From Piper betle (Eukaryota > Streptophyta > Magnoliopsida > Piperales > Piperaceae): a DNA stretch of 64,000 bases. The position numbers and the translations under genes are program-made. The stretch spans positions 17,975 to 81,974 of the forward strand of contig JAURVB010012919.1 of the NCBI GenBank assembly GCA_033002965.1. Reading direction: 5' to 3'. Below the pieces are notes generated by a model that was not told the DNA's origin, searched no databases, and saw only the letters and a list, made by a program, of their open reading frames with translations. Below, piece after piece: positions 12,971 to 25,255 of the stretch. Numbering within the stretch: position 1 is the stretch's first letter; each line of letters starts with the position of its first letter.

Positions 12971-15400
12971 TGATGCCCCTGCCAACATCACAATCTAGTT
13001 GGTTGACCCTAAAGGAGTTATTGAAGATGTTTTGGTAAAAGTTGACAAGTTTATCTTCCTTACAAATTTTGTGGTGTTCAAAATGGAAGTAAGGAATGAC
13101 AATGTATCACTCATCATTGGGAGAGGTTACTTGACAACTGGGAGAACATTAATAGATATGGCCATCGGAGAACTTACACTTAGGGTAAATAAGGAACATG
13201 TCACATTTAACATCCTTACATCCATGAATTGCCTGGATGTAACATAAGGATATTCTAAAATTGAACTATGTAATAAAATAATGAATGAAGGGTATTAGTT
13301 GAGTGATTTATTACATAAAACCCTAAATTCTCTTTGTGAAGAAGATACTGATTACATGAGATGGTTAAAGTACAAGATTTGCAACCAATCATGCCAAGGA
13401 GATTCAGAGTTTTGGAAACTTTATAACTACCATCCCACAAATTGCTGCCATCAGTTGATATACCCCCTACTTTGGAGTTAAAGCAACTTTGAAGGCATCT
13501 AAAGTATACTTTCTTACGGTCAAATGGCACTCTTCCTATTATTATTTCTTCAGAGCTAACCATGGTATAGGAAGATAAGCTGATTAGAGTACAAAAGGAT
13601 TACAAGTTGGCTATTGCTTGGTTCATAGCAAACGTAAAGGGCATCAATCCATACTTTTGCATGCATAGGACCAACTAGGAGGATGGTTGCAAACCAACTG
13701 TGGAGCACCAACGACAACTCAATCCCAACATGAAAGAAGTGGTCAAGAAAGAAATTATCAAGCGGTTGGATGTCAGAGTCATATATCCCATTGCTGATAA
13801 TACTTGGGAAAGTCCAGTACAATGTGTACCAATGAAAGGAGGTATGACTGTGGTAAAAACTGAGAGAGATGAATGATTTCTACAAGAACCATCATTGAGT
13901 GGCGTGTGTGCATGGACTATAAGAAGTTCAACAAGGCTACATAAAAGGATTACTTTCCTGATCATTTTATTAATCAAATAATTGGTAGATTAGCTGGGAA
14001 TGCTTACTTTTATTTTCTTGATGGATATTTGGGTTACAATTTATTACCAATGCACCGGAGGATCAAAAGAAGATGACGTTCACTTGTCCTTATGGCACTT
14101 TCGCTTTTCGATAAATGCCCTTTGGCTTGTGTAATGCCCCTGCCACATTCCAAAGTTGCATGATGACCATCTTTACAGACATGATTGAGCATGTCCTAAA
14201 AGTGTTTATGGATGACTTTATTGTTTTTGGAGAGATCTTTGATGACTGCTTATCTATTTTAACATTGCCAAGAACCTAATCTTGTTCTTAATTGGAAAAA
14301 ATATTATTTTATGGTACAGAAAGGAATAGTCTTGGGATATAAAGTTCATGCCAAGGACTTGAAGTAGACAAGGCAAAAATTGTGGTCATAAAGAAGCTCC
14401 CACCTCATAATTCAGGGAAAGAAATTAGGAGTTTCTTAGGACATGCAGGGTTCTACATACGGTTTATAAAGTATATTTCTTAGATCTCAAAACCTTTATT
14501 TGCTTTACTAGAAAAAGATTAATTTTTAATTTTGATAATGCATGTTTGAAAACTTTTGAGACTTTGAAACAAAAAATTGATTTCAACCCCCATTGTTATT
14601 GCGCCGGATTGGTCGTGACCTTTTGAATTAATGTGTGATGCTAGTAACCATGCACTAGGTGTTGTTTTAGGCCAAAGGATGGGGAAGGTTTTTTATGCAA
14701 TCTACTACATTAGTAAGATATATGTAATCTACTACATTAGTAAGATATTAAATGATGCACAACTTAATTATATTACAATTGAAAATAATTATTAGCAATA
14801 GTGCATGTTTTTGGCAAGTTTAGACCATATTTTTTAGGTTCAAAGGTTATTGTATATAGTGATTATGCTGCTCCGAAATATACCTTTTATCTAAGAAGGA
14901 TTCCAAACCTAGGCTAATATGATGGGTTCTTCTATTGCATGAATTTGATGCCGAGATTTAGGATGGGAAAGGAACTGAGAATGTCATAGAGGACCACCTT
15001 GCTCGGTTGAGCAGCCATCATAATTTGAAGAATGATACACCTATAAATGTGGTTTTCCCTGATGAAAATGTGTTGGCCATTATATGTGGTGTTGTCCCAT
15101 TGTTTGCAGAGTTAGCAAATTAATTGGTGAGTGGGAAGGCTACTAGGCATGAACTTTCAACAAAAGAAACGATTTCTTCCTGAGGCTAAGTTCTATTTTT
15201 AAGATGATCTTCTTCTCTTCAAGTAATGTGTTGATGAGATGATAAGATGTGTACCAGAAGATGAAATAAAGTTCATACTTCATCATTGTTACTCAACAGA
15301 TTATAGGGGGTATTTTTGAAGTACTAGGACAACAATGAAATTTCTTCTACTGGGATTCTTTTAGCCTACAATATTTAAGGATGTAAGACATAATTGTTCA
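12971..15400 (+). pseudogene. Athila-1 protease-RT-RNase H-integrase remnant
   Basis: Conceptual translation, with many stops and shifts, gives the end of the protease (13,000-13,247). The RT entry follows (13,690-13,870, with EVVKKEIIKRLD), then the RT core with FTCPYGTFAFR and FMDDF (14,205-14,219). RNase H is at about 14,400-14,900 (LMCDASNHALGVVLGQ near 14,625-14,675). The integrase HHCC region is at about 15,190-15,390. The integrase core and the env-like region of complete Athila elements are absent; the sequence passes into 3' noncoding DNA near 15,400. It is not functional. Confidence 0.8.
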
Positions 15401-16134
15401 GGTTTGGTTCATTTTTAGATTTAGATATATATAGTGTAATTTATTGTTAAAAAATTTATCATGCAACAATATATTCGTCCCTTGGTTCAATGATTAATTT
15501 ATATGAATTAGCTTTATTTTTTAAAAAAACTTAATTGATTGATATGAGGGATAAACTAAATGATTGCATTTGAGAGTTGGTTCTCCACCCTATATTATTT
15601 TCTTAATCTTTTGGTTTAGATGATTTCAATGAATATGTTGCAATAGGATAACTCCTTTAATCACAAGGACTTGGATGATGGCTCTAGTTAAAATGAATAA
15701 ATTGGAGCAATGACTACTTAGCTAAGTAATTGGGCCCTTGTAGCTTAGTAATTATGGGGGATCACGTCGGAAGTTAAAATTAGCTACTCTCAAAATAAAA
15801 AAATTTAAGCCATATTAATTTTCCAAAAATAAATGTCGAAATTAGTGGAGATAGGGGGAGAGTCTAACATTTCGAAACATGAGCCAGTGTGTTGTTTTCT
15901 AGTTGCAAATGAAAGGATAAGCTGAAGGATTTTCTTACACACACACTGGGAGCCTTCTTTTGGGTGTGATTGATTAAATAGGTTTTTGATTTAATTGACA
16001 TCTTGTTGCCTCTCGATAGTTTGATTAAGATCATATAAGAATATAATGGGGACTAATTATTTTTGTGTGATTAAATTTTTTGGGTCATGTTCATGATATT
16101 TTACTTGGAAAGCGCAAAAGTTCAAGTTTGGGCG
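15400..16134 (+). other. Athila-1 3' noncoding region with polypurine tract
   Basis: This is noncoding, AT-rich DNA. The segment 15,420-15,650 is shared with Athila-2. The purine run ending AGTTTGGGCG (16,125-16,134) lies directly before the 3' LTR and is the likely polypurine tract. Confidence 0.55.
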
Positions 16135-17279
16135 TAATGAGATTTCGTAAATCCAGGATTTAAATATTATAAATTAAGTAATATTTCACTTTATATTTTA
16201 GTTAATTAATATTTTATGAGATATGCTTAATTTTAGAGTTTAAATGGAGAAAAAGAAGAAAAAAAAAGAGAAAAGCTTAGGAATGGAAGGTCATGGAACT
16301 CAGCCACCAAATGTCAATTACAAGGAGTTCACAAAGCCACGAAGCAAGGATGTTGATGGATTTGGATGCATCCTTAACAATTGAAGATTGGTCGAGCAAG
16401 TTGAGGAGTTGCAAACTTAATTGGACACAATAATTAATTAGACGACATTGAGCCATGAACTTCCTCCTTGAATTCTTGTATCTCGTAGGTATCTCATCTT
16501 CTATATAAAGGGGTAGTCATTTGCTATTTACCGTATCTCAACTCTTGGCTTAGCTTAGGAGTTTAGTGAATCAAGTAGTTCTAGTTGTTGCAATTGTTAG
16601 TACTTTCTATGATAAAAGTTTATTTCTTTTCGCTCATGTTCTTTAATTTTATTATGGAGTAATCATTTATTTCGTTCTAAAGAAGAATGAAACTTAATAT
16701 GGGTTGATTGAATTTATTTTAATCTTTTACTCTTATATTCAATTGAATTGTTTGAATTATCATGTTCTTAATGCTAAGAGTAGATTGATCACATATTTCT
16801 TAAATCATAAGGTTTAATTAAATTTTGGGAGAAATTATTTAGATTAGTTATAGATAATTCATCGTACGACGAGTCTTTTACCTTGTCATTGTGGTCAGGA
16901 TATACACAATACTATATGCGATTTTAAGGCAAATCTTATTACATTATTTTGTTGATTAATCAATTATCACAGGGAAGTAAAAATTAAGGCAAAATAATAA
17001 AAGCGCCAAGGAGTGGGAGCTACCTTGTCATATAATTATCTTATATCAACAATCCGAAGGAATAGAAGATGAGAGTAAGATATAATGAAGGTTAAATTTA
17101 TGTTAATGGAAATTCGATTGTAGAACAAGTTTTAACGTAGACTAAAAATCTCTTTTTGTTTTTGTTTTGTTATTAGTTTTATTTTTTAATTAATTTCTAT
17201 AGTGGATGATACTCAAAATGCATCATTATATTACTTGTTTCAACCGTGTATACCTGCATGTTATTGAATTTATCGAACA
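16135..17279 (+). repeat. Athila-1 3' LTR, lacking its first bases
   Basis: It matches the 5' LTR from about its 45th base onward and ends TATCGAACA at 17,279. The first part of the LTR is lost or rearranged. The next bases (17,280-17,284, TGCCT) are the probable right target duplication. Confidence 0.7.
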
Positions 17280-17497
17280 TGCCTCCAATGCAACTAAGTG
17301 GTTGAGTTTTTCATAATGTGGACGTGTGATTCAATTCTTCTACTTAGTTTCAACTTTTGAGTTAGGTAACTTATTCTTAGATGATGCTGATCATGTAGTA
17401 AAGTAAACATTGGGTTATAGTTACATGTTCCACATACCCCGCAAACAAAAATTAAATACACAGATGCATCATCTCATGCCAGGGCATCACCCTAACA
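17280..17497 (-). repeat. Ty1/copia LTR (family D), start
   Basis: The reverse complement begins TGTTAGGGTGATGCC and aligns with 56,109-56,290 (TGTTGATGCC). Shared landmarks are the TTTAATTTTTGTT block, CAGCATCATC, and GAAAAACTCAA before CTTAGTTGCATT. It is contiguous with 1-551 once the Athila nest is removed. Confidence 0.6.
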
Positions 17498-18398
17498 CTT
17501 TGTCTTTACTTGGACCCTTTAGGCGACATGAACCATAAGCCTATCCGGTCTATGTTCCTTTATCACACACACATACACAACTGCATCAAAATGTCTTGCA
17601 TACTTTTATTACTTTTCATCATGTTCCAGGACTTTGAGGCTTACACACCTTACAGACAAATTTTTGAATGCCCCAAAGTTAACACCTTCATGATGATAAT
17701 AATAATATATTAATAAATCACAACCCACATGTAGCATATCCCGAAATACATCACATAACTTGTAATTCCTAAAATACATAAGTTCCAAAATCTTGAAATA
17801 CATAAGTTATATAGTCCAAATACATGGGTTTGATGCAAAACTTAGCACAATACAAACACATGGTACCATCCCATGCCACGAGTCTGTTGATACATCCATG
17901 TCCGCCAGTCACAGACATGAGTACATACCTCATATATATATATAGAACATCAATAATCAAACAAGTGTGATTAACGGTCTGATAATAATTATTGATAAAA
18001 CAATACTAGCCAATGAGTATTTTAATAATCACAAGAAATCATAAATTTTTTCTAAAATATATCACAAGGCCGATACGATTGAATATCATAAAATGTCGGA
18101 TCAAATCGAAGGCTTTATACTTATATACATGCACACTTTCTTACGCCCTCACATCCTCCATATATCGTCCGCCATAATACTCAAGTGGCTAGGAACAATT
18201 ATAAAGCCACGATTTCTAGAAACGTGTTGCATTCGTAATACCCTACTTATATTTTGCTAATTTAGGGTGAAAAGAAGTATTAGTTCAATTTATACATACC
18301 CATATCGCTCACTTTCATTTTCTTAAAAGCTATAAAAATTCACAATACTTATATAATTGGCTTAGGTAGGGGTTTGCATCATAAGTTTGCTCGATCTA
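17498..18398. other. Unassigned AT-rich DNA
   Basis: I recognise no gene or element. It contains a TATATATATA run at 17,933-17,943 and a short direct repeat around 17,775 and 17,797. It flanks element E, whose target site is at 18,394-18,398. Confidence 0.4.
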
Positions 18399-20224
18399 TG
18401 CTTGAGTGCGGGATTGCCGCCCCCAAGGTTCATTCTTTGCTTCAAGTTGAATAAGTTTGGTAGGACCAAAGGCGCTCTTGCCTCATAAAGAAATCATGTG
18501 AGCTAGGAAAAAAAAAACCCGAGTGAGGAATAAACACTCAATATTCTTACTTGATTCCTAAGGGTTCACTCAGAATCCCTAAGTCAATCCACGGTGAGAT
18601 TGGTACTCACAATCCACTATTTCTTCTTTGATTTTATACTTTACACAAAATAGTGAATTATGTCGTCTTTAAATAAATTTTCCTTTGATAGCTTCGACTC
18701 CAATGTCCTGGTTTGTCCCCATCTTATCTTCAAATCCTCAAAATAACCACACCATAGTGTTCGGAGCATCCAAAAATGGTGGGATACTATGTTTCGCCTC
18801 GATCCAATGTCTAGAAAGCCTTCAAATTATTTTCGGAATGAAAATGGATTGAACCAGACCATTTCGAATTGGTTTAAACTAAGAAAATGCTGGACCGGAC
18901 CAAGTGGCATGTGCAGGTGTTGAGCCGAGGTTGGGTGTGCCAGGTGGTCGATGGCATGCTGTGTGCCAGGAGGTAGGACAAGTAGCAAATAGGTTATTGA
19001 CTCGGTTTAACTTTGCGGTCACTGTCTGGGCTAGTTTGGATCTGATCAGATCGTTGTGCAACGGAATGTGCTCATGGACACAAACAGCATAAAGGGGCCC
19101 AACAGACACGCTTAAGCAGTTGGTATAGCGACGACTTTGGTGGCTACAGTGACGACGTTCCCGGTGGCAGTGATCACCCGAATTGATGAAGCTTTATGTG
19201 ATGATCCCTTGGCCGGAAGTGGCTGTGGTTGGCGGTGGTGAGGCGGGAAAGTTCCAGCAGCGCTGTGTATTGCCCAACCATTTATCGGCATTTTTTGGTG
19301 ATTGTGGTGGCTGAATGCGCCAGATCTCGATTGGGCTTGTACCTGAAGACAAGGGCGATCTATTGGAGGTGGCGGTTTGTCCTGCGGTGGCTCCGATCAG
19401 TTGGATAGAAACTGGAAAGCTGGCCAGAAGCTGCTGTTGCACTGCTCTGGTGAGCCTCTTTTGGGTGGTTTTCCGACGACTAGTGGCTTTTCTTGCAGTG
19501 GATCTGAACTTGGGTTTGATGACGATGTTGAGGAGAGTCTAGTGGAAGTGTCAGTTTGCCAAGTGTAGGCTTGGGCTGGTCGTACGCACACAGACAAGGT
19601 AGCTACTTGATGCTGTTTTCTATTGCAAGGTTGTTCCAGTGAGCCGCTTCACGAAGCTTTTCCAATGATAGAGGTCAACTCTAGTAGTGGCTCTCAGATG
19701 GGTTTTGTTCCCGCCTGTGAGGGTTTTGGTGTGGCCGGTGATGGCATGGATTGACCAAATGGAGGTCATAAAGAGGGCTGGTTGATGATGCTCCACAACT
19801 CAAGCATGGGCTACTCTTGGCTTTTTCCCGCAAGGATGCCTGTCGACGGTGGTGGTTCTTGGCTGGGTTGCCTCTAGGCACTCCAAGCTTGGTGGGCTTG
19901 GGGATTGTTGGAGATGGATCTTGGGTGAGGGGCTCCTCCCCTTCCTCTTCTGCTTCTTCTTTCATCTACTATTTTCCCCTTTTTTTTCCTTTAACTTACA
20001 TGCCCCCCCCACCCCTTCTCCTTCTCTGTTTGGGTGTTTATAGACGTTCACATGAGTTTTTTAGTTCCACAATTTGATGCCTCAAAATCCTCACCAACCC
20101 TTCTTATCCTTTCTTCTTCTTGTCTTCTTCCTTCAATTTTGGAACCACCATAGACTGTTTTTTATGATTAGCTGTGAAGGCTTGAGCTCAACTAGGTGGT
20201 TCGATTACATGGTTTGGGCGAACA
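18399..20224 (-). repeat. Element E 3' LTR (left)
   Basis: It aligns with 23,412-25,255 throughout, including the blocks at 18,590-18,880 and 18,890-18,980. On the minus strand it begins TGTTCGCCCAAACC. The GC-rich middle yields many short chance open frames on both strands (for example 19,315-19,542), none of which is supported as a gene. Confidence 0.75.
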
Positions 20225-20225
20225 T

Positions 20226-20236
20226 TAGCCCCCTTG
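20226..20236 (-). other. Polypurine tract of element E
   Basis: On the minus strand the run AAGGGGGCTAA sits directly before the LTR start TGTTCG. Its position confirms that the element is on the minus strand. Confidence 0.55.
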
Positions 20237-20540
20237 CCGATTTTTTGCAAGTTAGAAAGAAGAATTGGCAAAATACAATTTGCATTTTTTTTTCTATTTT
20301 CTTTATCCCTCTTTTTTTTGCATAAGCTAGCATAGGGCGACCCCCTCGTGGGTCATTGTGTGGAAGCTGACAATCATGTTGATCTTCGGGAGAGTTTCTT
20401 TGCTCAACAACCGTGGTCTCCAAATCCAAACTTCTTTCTTTCTGCTTTGTAGATTTGGTGGCAATGGGAGAATGATAGATTTGTCTCTACTCTCATCTAT
20501 AGCTTCTTCTTCAGAGCATCAAGCTTCTTTCGCGACAAGA

Positions 20541-21002
20541 TCACATAATGTCTTTTTTCCTTCCATGGAATGGAGGTGACCTTGTTCTTTTGCGATGCCT
20601 ACAACTATTTGTTGAGCTTTCTACTCTATCTCTTTCAACTCCATTGGTTTTGAGAAGCCCCCAAAATCTTTCCCAATGTTGAGTTTGATAGAGATCTTGA
20701 TGTCTTTGATAACACAAAGAAGTGAAGGCAAGCAACTGATCCGTGACTTGTGCTGAATCTTCTTGCTCTTCGAGTATATTTGCAAAGTCTTCGTTGCTGG
20801 CAATTGTGATCAAATACTTTAAGCTTTCATCAGGTAAGTGACATTTAATCATAAAAGGACCGCTTATAAAAAATATGCTTGAGATTCGGGTGACTAGATC
20901 TAATTAAGAACAATCATGATCCATTGCAACAAGTCGTGTGTCTCCTCCAATGTAATGTTGCTTCCTTCCTTGAATCACTATCTTTCCACCGTAGCTGCAC
21001 AT
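20541..21002 (-). pseudogene. Captured PB1-domain fragment inside element E
   Basis: Reading down from 21,002, the frame gives MCSYGGKIVIQG, then YIGGDTRLVAMDHD and a stop. After a shift, the frame starting at 20,852 gives IKCHLPDESLKYLITIASNED and FANILEEQE. This is the order and spacing of the plant PB1 domain: the CSYGGKI basic-face strand, the YVGGdtRiv strand, then the LPdEdLdaLisvssdEDL acidic OPCA-like motif. The span is about 82 codons, matching a PB1 domain of roughly 85 residues. PB1 domains mediate head-to-tail protein contacts; LTR retrotransposons do not normally encode one. The stop and frameshift make it non-functional. The tail to 20,541 is basic and not recognised. No intron is evident, so the source may have been an mRNA. 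Confidence 0.65.
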
Positions 21003-21389
21003 CAGGTGAAGTCTTGTTTTTCCATGTTATGTTGAATTCTTAAAATTGACTTCCTCTTGAGTTGAAGTTGTTTGGACAACAAACTGGTCTTCCATCTTTT
21101 CTTTATCGAACTTCTTTCCTTCACAAAGTCTTGCTCTTTGATCAGCTTAAACTTTAAACTTTTGAATCGGTAGAGGTAGAAAACATACTTTCTTCACTCC
21201 TTCAGTGGAAGTAGGTGACACCTTCATGTCTTCAACATTAACCATCGAGACATCCATTTCCTCATTTTCCCTTTCTTCATCTAGCTTCTCTTTTCTCTTT
21301 TGAGACTTCACTGGTGAAGATGAATGGTTCACTATCATCACATTAGCAACTGGAGCTACTTGATCTCTTGCCTTTGTCAAACAACTCTT

Positions 21390-23336
21390 GGATCATCTCC
21401 ATCATGCCTCAACATTTCACAGTCATATGACCTAACCTTTGGTGAAATCGCCAAAGTTTTCCTTCTTCACCTCTTTTGATTTTGGTAAATTTTTTAGAAT
21501 TCATGGCGTGATCATTCTTTTGCTCTTCAACACGTCAAACCATCTCTCAGTATCTCTAGTGTTGAAGGCGTATTCTTTATGTTTCTCCATTCATGCCATT
21601 TTCAAGGTTCTCGAGGTGCTTCTCTTGGATTTTCACGTTCATTCTTCATCTTCACTTGCCACTCACGATCCATGTGACTAAGCTTAGTGACTGCATTGCT
21701 CGAGGGTCCATCATTCTCTGTTGAACCTAAAATTCTGTTGAGTTCCTTATATATCAGCACTCTTTCAAAGAGTTTGTCAACTAGATTGCATTGTGTACCA
21801 CTTAGGAACCATGCTACTGATCCAGCATTCATTGCACACATCATCACAAGCTCTGTGATGTCTGGAGTCTCCTTCATTTGAGATGATAGAATTCTAAATC
21901 TTTTTACATATGTAGCAAATTCTTCACCTCACTCTCTCTGGCATTACCTTCAATATTCAATCTTTATGAGGATCTCCATTGACTGAAAGTGGGTTGTGAA
22001 CTGTTTGATGAGTTCCTCTCATGAATTGATCGATTTAGGTGGACAGTTGTTGAGCCATCTCAGTGCATTGCCACTAAGAGATGATGGGAATTATTGTATT
22101 TTTAGCTTTCCATTTGTCAAGATTGCTCCGCACTCAATCTCGAAGGTTGTGATGAGATCTTGGTTGTCGTCTCCATCAAAATTTGTGAAGGTAGGACACT
22201 TGTACTTCTCACGAAAAACTTATGTGTAGACTTCATCAGCTAGTGGTTGTAGATGCTTTGTTACTTTGGTTGATTCTTTATCTTTCTTTTCATTCAGAGC
22301 AATGATATGTGTAGCTTGTGCATTCATTTTGGCTTTTAACTTTTCATAACAAATGTCTGATATAGGCGCAACTAGCATGGTTGGCAATTGGACTTGTGGT
22401 TGATTTGCTGGTAAAATTGTAACAGGAATTGACATTTGACTTGTTGGCATTGCTAGTGACGCTGCTTGGATGGGCACTGTGGTTGTGATTAATGGTGTGA
22501 ATACCATGAAAAATGGTTGTTGGGAGCATGCAGAGCATACCACTAGTACGGGTATGGCGGTTGGTAGTATGGTGGCTGTGGATACCATGCTGAGTGAGGA
22601 AACGAACAAGGCTCGCTCCTACTTGGTTGTTGTAGCTGGTTGTGCTGTGCCCAAATCTGTTCGGGCGATGAAGTTGATGTTGTATATGCTTGGTGGATGG
22701 ACTCAATACTTGAAAGTAGAGAAAAATTATTATATTTGTTAGGGATGTTGGCTTGATCCCTCAATGTTGTGGAAGTTCTTGTAGTTGGGAGTGAGGTTGA
22801 TACAATCAGATTTACGAAGGTTGAAGACATCTGTTTGGTCTCTAGGGGTTGGTCCATTGTTGGACATTGCGTGGGATGGTTGTCTTCATGTATCGACAAG
22901 CTCCCAGTTGCAAGACTAGCCCGTTGCATCTGGACGAGCACTTGTTGCATCATATCCTCGATTTGTTGCATCCGCTCTTCACTTTGGTGGAATCACTCTT
23001 CAATTTCTTGATTCAGCACTTGTCCTCCACTTAGTTGATTTGCTGGAATCAAAAGCACTTGTTTGGCCTCTGATAGTTGGTTCATCTCTTCATTGCTTCT
23101 TGGACTTTGGTTGCATTCTTCGCATATCAGCATGCTTCTGCATGGAGTAATTCTTCCTTCATTTTTTTCATTCAACGCGGTTTCAAGATGTTGGATTCTT
23201 TTATGCACATTTCTGCTATTTGCTGCCTTGCTTTCATGTTTACTTCAAACTGTCTTTGCCTTCGTTCAATTGATGTAGATGGATCATCTTCATTAACACT
23301 CCTTTGTCGTGCCGCATTCCTCATCTCTGGTGCCAT
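21390..23336 (-). pseudogene. Element E gag, broken
   Basis: It starts at ATG 23,336 with MAPEMRNAARQRSVNEDD, a typical gypsy gag opening. A frameshift follows near 23,190 and a stop near 22,995. A Pro/Gln/Tyr-rich linker lies at 22,350-22,970. The retrotransposon gag domain lies at about 21,600-22,230 (TNFDGDDNQDLITTFE, then GNALRWLNNCPP, then EEFATYVKRFRILSSQMKE). A KR- and E-rich tail runs to about 21,150. I see no CCHC knuckle. There are at least five stops or shifts. The domain normally builds the capsid shell. Confidence 0.7.
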
Positions 23337-23387
23337 TTCTTCTTACTTGCACAAACTTCTTCAAATAGCACTGCTACAATCTAGCTG

Positions 23388-23409
23388 GTCCCCAGTGGAG
23401 TCTCCAAAA
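23388..23409 (-). other. PBS-like site of element E
   Basis: On the minus strand the LTR end (…GAACA, 23,412) is followed by TTTTGGAGACTCCACTGGGG. This resembles the GGCGACTCC(A/G)CTGGGGAC primer site that I recall in plant Tat-related and LARD elements, with one base changed. The tRNA identity is not assigned. Confidence 0.5.
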
Positions 23410-23411
23410 TA

Positions 23412-25255
23412 TGTTCAGGTATGAGACTTCTTACACCCGTGAATTCACGTCGCTTCAAGTTAGAGGATCGGTGGGACCGAGGTACCCTTACCACGCAAAG
23501 AAATAGTGCAATAAAAATAGAAATATCGTAAACAAGGAATAAACACCTAAGATTTTTATGTGGTTCCTTATGGTTCAATTAGAATCCCTAAGTTAGTCCA
23601 CGGTGAGATTGCTACTCACAAGCCACTATTCTTCTTTGATTTTATACTTTACACAAAATAGTAAATTTTGTCGCCTTTAAATAAATTTGCCTTTAATAGC
23701 TTCGACTCCAATTCCCTAGTTTTTCCCCTTCTTATCTTCAAATCCTCCAAATAACCTAACCACTGCATCCGAAGAGTCCAAAAACGGTGGGATATCAAGT
23801 TTTGCCTCAATCTGATGTTTGGAAAGCCTTTAAATTATTTTTGGAATGATAATAGATTGAAGCAGACCTTTCTGGGTTGATTCAAACAAGGAAAATGCTG
23901 GACCAGACCAGGCGGCGTGCACAGGTGCTAGGCCGAGGTTGGGTGTGCCAGGTGGTTGATGGCGTGCTGTGTGCCAGTAGTAAGGATGGGTAGCAAATGG
24001 GTCATAGACGTGGTTTACCTCGCGATCAAGTGTCCAAGTTAGTTCGGATCCGATCAGATCGTCGGGCAGCAGGATGTGGTTGCAGACACAAACAACATCA
24101 ACAAGCACGATAGACCCACTTAAGTGGGTGGTACAGCGACGACTTTGGTGGCTCCATCAACGGCAATCCCAGCAGCAGTGGTTGGGGTAGATCGCCCCAG
24201 AACTATAGATCATGGATTGATGAAGCTTTCTATGATGATCCCTTTGCCAGAAGTGGCCGTGGTGGTGACGGTGAGCCAGAAAGTTCTAGCGGCACTGTGT
24301 ATTGCCCGACCACTTATCGCCGTTTTTCGGCGACTGTGGCGGCTGGATGCAGCGGATCTTAATTGGGCTTGTACCCGGAGACAAGAGCGATCGATTGGAA
24401 GCAGCGGCTTGTCCTGCGGTGGTTCCAATCAGTTGGATGAAGACTAGAAAGATGATCAGATGCTGCTATTGCACTGCTCCGGCATGCCTCTTTTGGGAGG
24501 TTTTCTAGTGACTGATGGGTTTGCTGATGGTGTTGTGGAGAGTCCGGTGGAAGTGTTTGTCTACCAAGCAAAAGCTTGGCCCAGTCATACGCATGCTGAC
24601 AAGGTGCCTGCTTGATGCTGTTTTCTACTACAACGCTGCTTTGGCAAGCTGCTCCTCAAAAAGAGCCACCCTCTTTTGGGAGGTCTTCTCCAGTGGTGGC
24701 TCTAGGATGGGTTTTGTTCCCGGTTGTGAGGAGGATCCAGTGAGGGTTCTGGTGTGGCTAGTGATGGCTTGGAACGACCGAACAGAGGCCATAAAGATGG
24801 CTTCTTGATGACACTTCACAACTCTGGTAGGGGGTTTCTTGGCTTTTTCCGACAAGGGTGGCTGTCGATGACTATGGTTCTTGGCTGGGTTGCGTCAGGG
24901 CACTCCAGGCTCTTATTTGGTGGGCTTGGGGATCATGACGGATGGATCTCCAACGAGGGGTTCCTCCCATTCCTTCTTCTTCTTCTTCTTCTTCTTTTTT
25001 CTCCTCTTCTTCTCTTTTTTCTTTCAACATACAAGCCCCCCGTCCCCTTCTCCTTCACTGTTTGGGTGTTTATAAATGTCCAAGAGCGTGTCTCAGTTTC
25101 AGAATTCAAGGCCTAAAAATCTTCACCAGCCCTTCTTATCCTTTCTTTTTCGTATCTTCTTCCTTGGATTTTGGAATTACAGTGGACGTTTTTTGATGAT
25201 TAGCTGTGAAGGCATGGGCTCGACCAGGGGTTAGATCCCATGGTTTAGATGAACA
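23412..25255 (-). repeat. Element E 5' LTR (right)
   Basis: It is the partner of 18,399-20,224. It contains a (CTT)n microsatellite at about 24,972-25,000. Divergence from the left LTR is obvious by eye (frequent substitutions and indels), so the insertion is not recent. Confidence 0.75.

Larger units (their letters stand above)
552..17279 (+). mobile_element. Athila-type Ty3/gypsy element 1 with nested insertions
   Basis: Its parts, in order, are the 5' LTR (3,040-4,234), a decayed PBS, gag (about 4,385-5,677 and 8,331-8,655), protease, RT, RNase H and the integrase finger (12,971-about 15,400), a long 3' noncoding region, and the 3' LTR (16,135-17,279). It is interrupted by family B LTRs at 557-3,039 and 5,678-8,330 and by a second Athila at 8,656-12,970. 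The probable target duplication is CACCT (547-551) and TGCCT (17,280-17,284), two transitions apart. The flanking copia LTR rejoins across that point, which supports these outer limits. All coding regions carry many stops, so the element is dead and old. Confidence 0.75.
18399..25255 (-). mobile_element. Non-autonomous gag-only LTR retrotransposon (element E)
   Basis: It has two LTRs of 1,826 and 1,844 bases, minus orientation. The near-perfect target duplication is ATCTA (18,394-18,398) and ATCTT (25,256-25,260). A PBS-like site lies next to the right LTR and a polypurine tract next to the left LTR. The 3.2 kb interior contains a broken gag and a PB1-domain remnant, and no protease, RT or integrase. 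Size and content resemble the plant LARD-type derivatives of Tat-lineage gypsy elements. The lineage is inferred from the PBS and gag style only. Confidence 0.75.

Noticed and set aside
13255..13977. Minus-strand frames of 88-102 codons
   Set aside because: Antisense of the Athila-1 RT remnant; no recognisable domain.
19315..19965. Several short frames in element E LTRs resembling small proteins
   Set aside because: The partner LTR at 24,124-24,808 does not preserve the same frames, as expected for noncoding LTR sequence.
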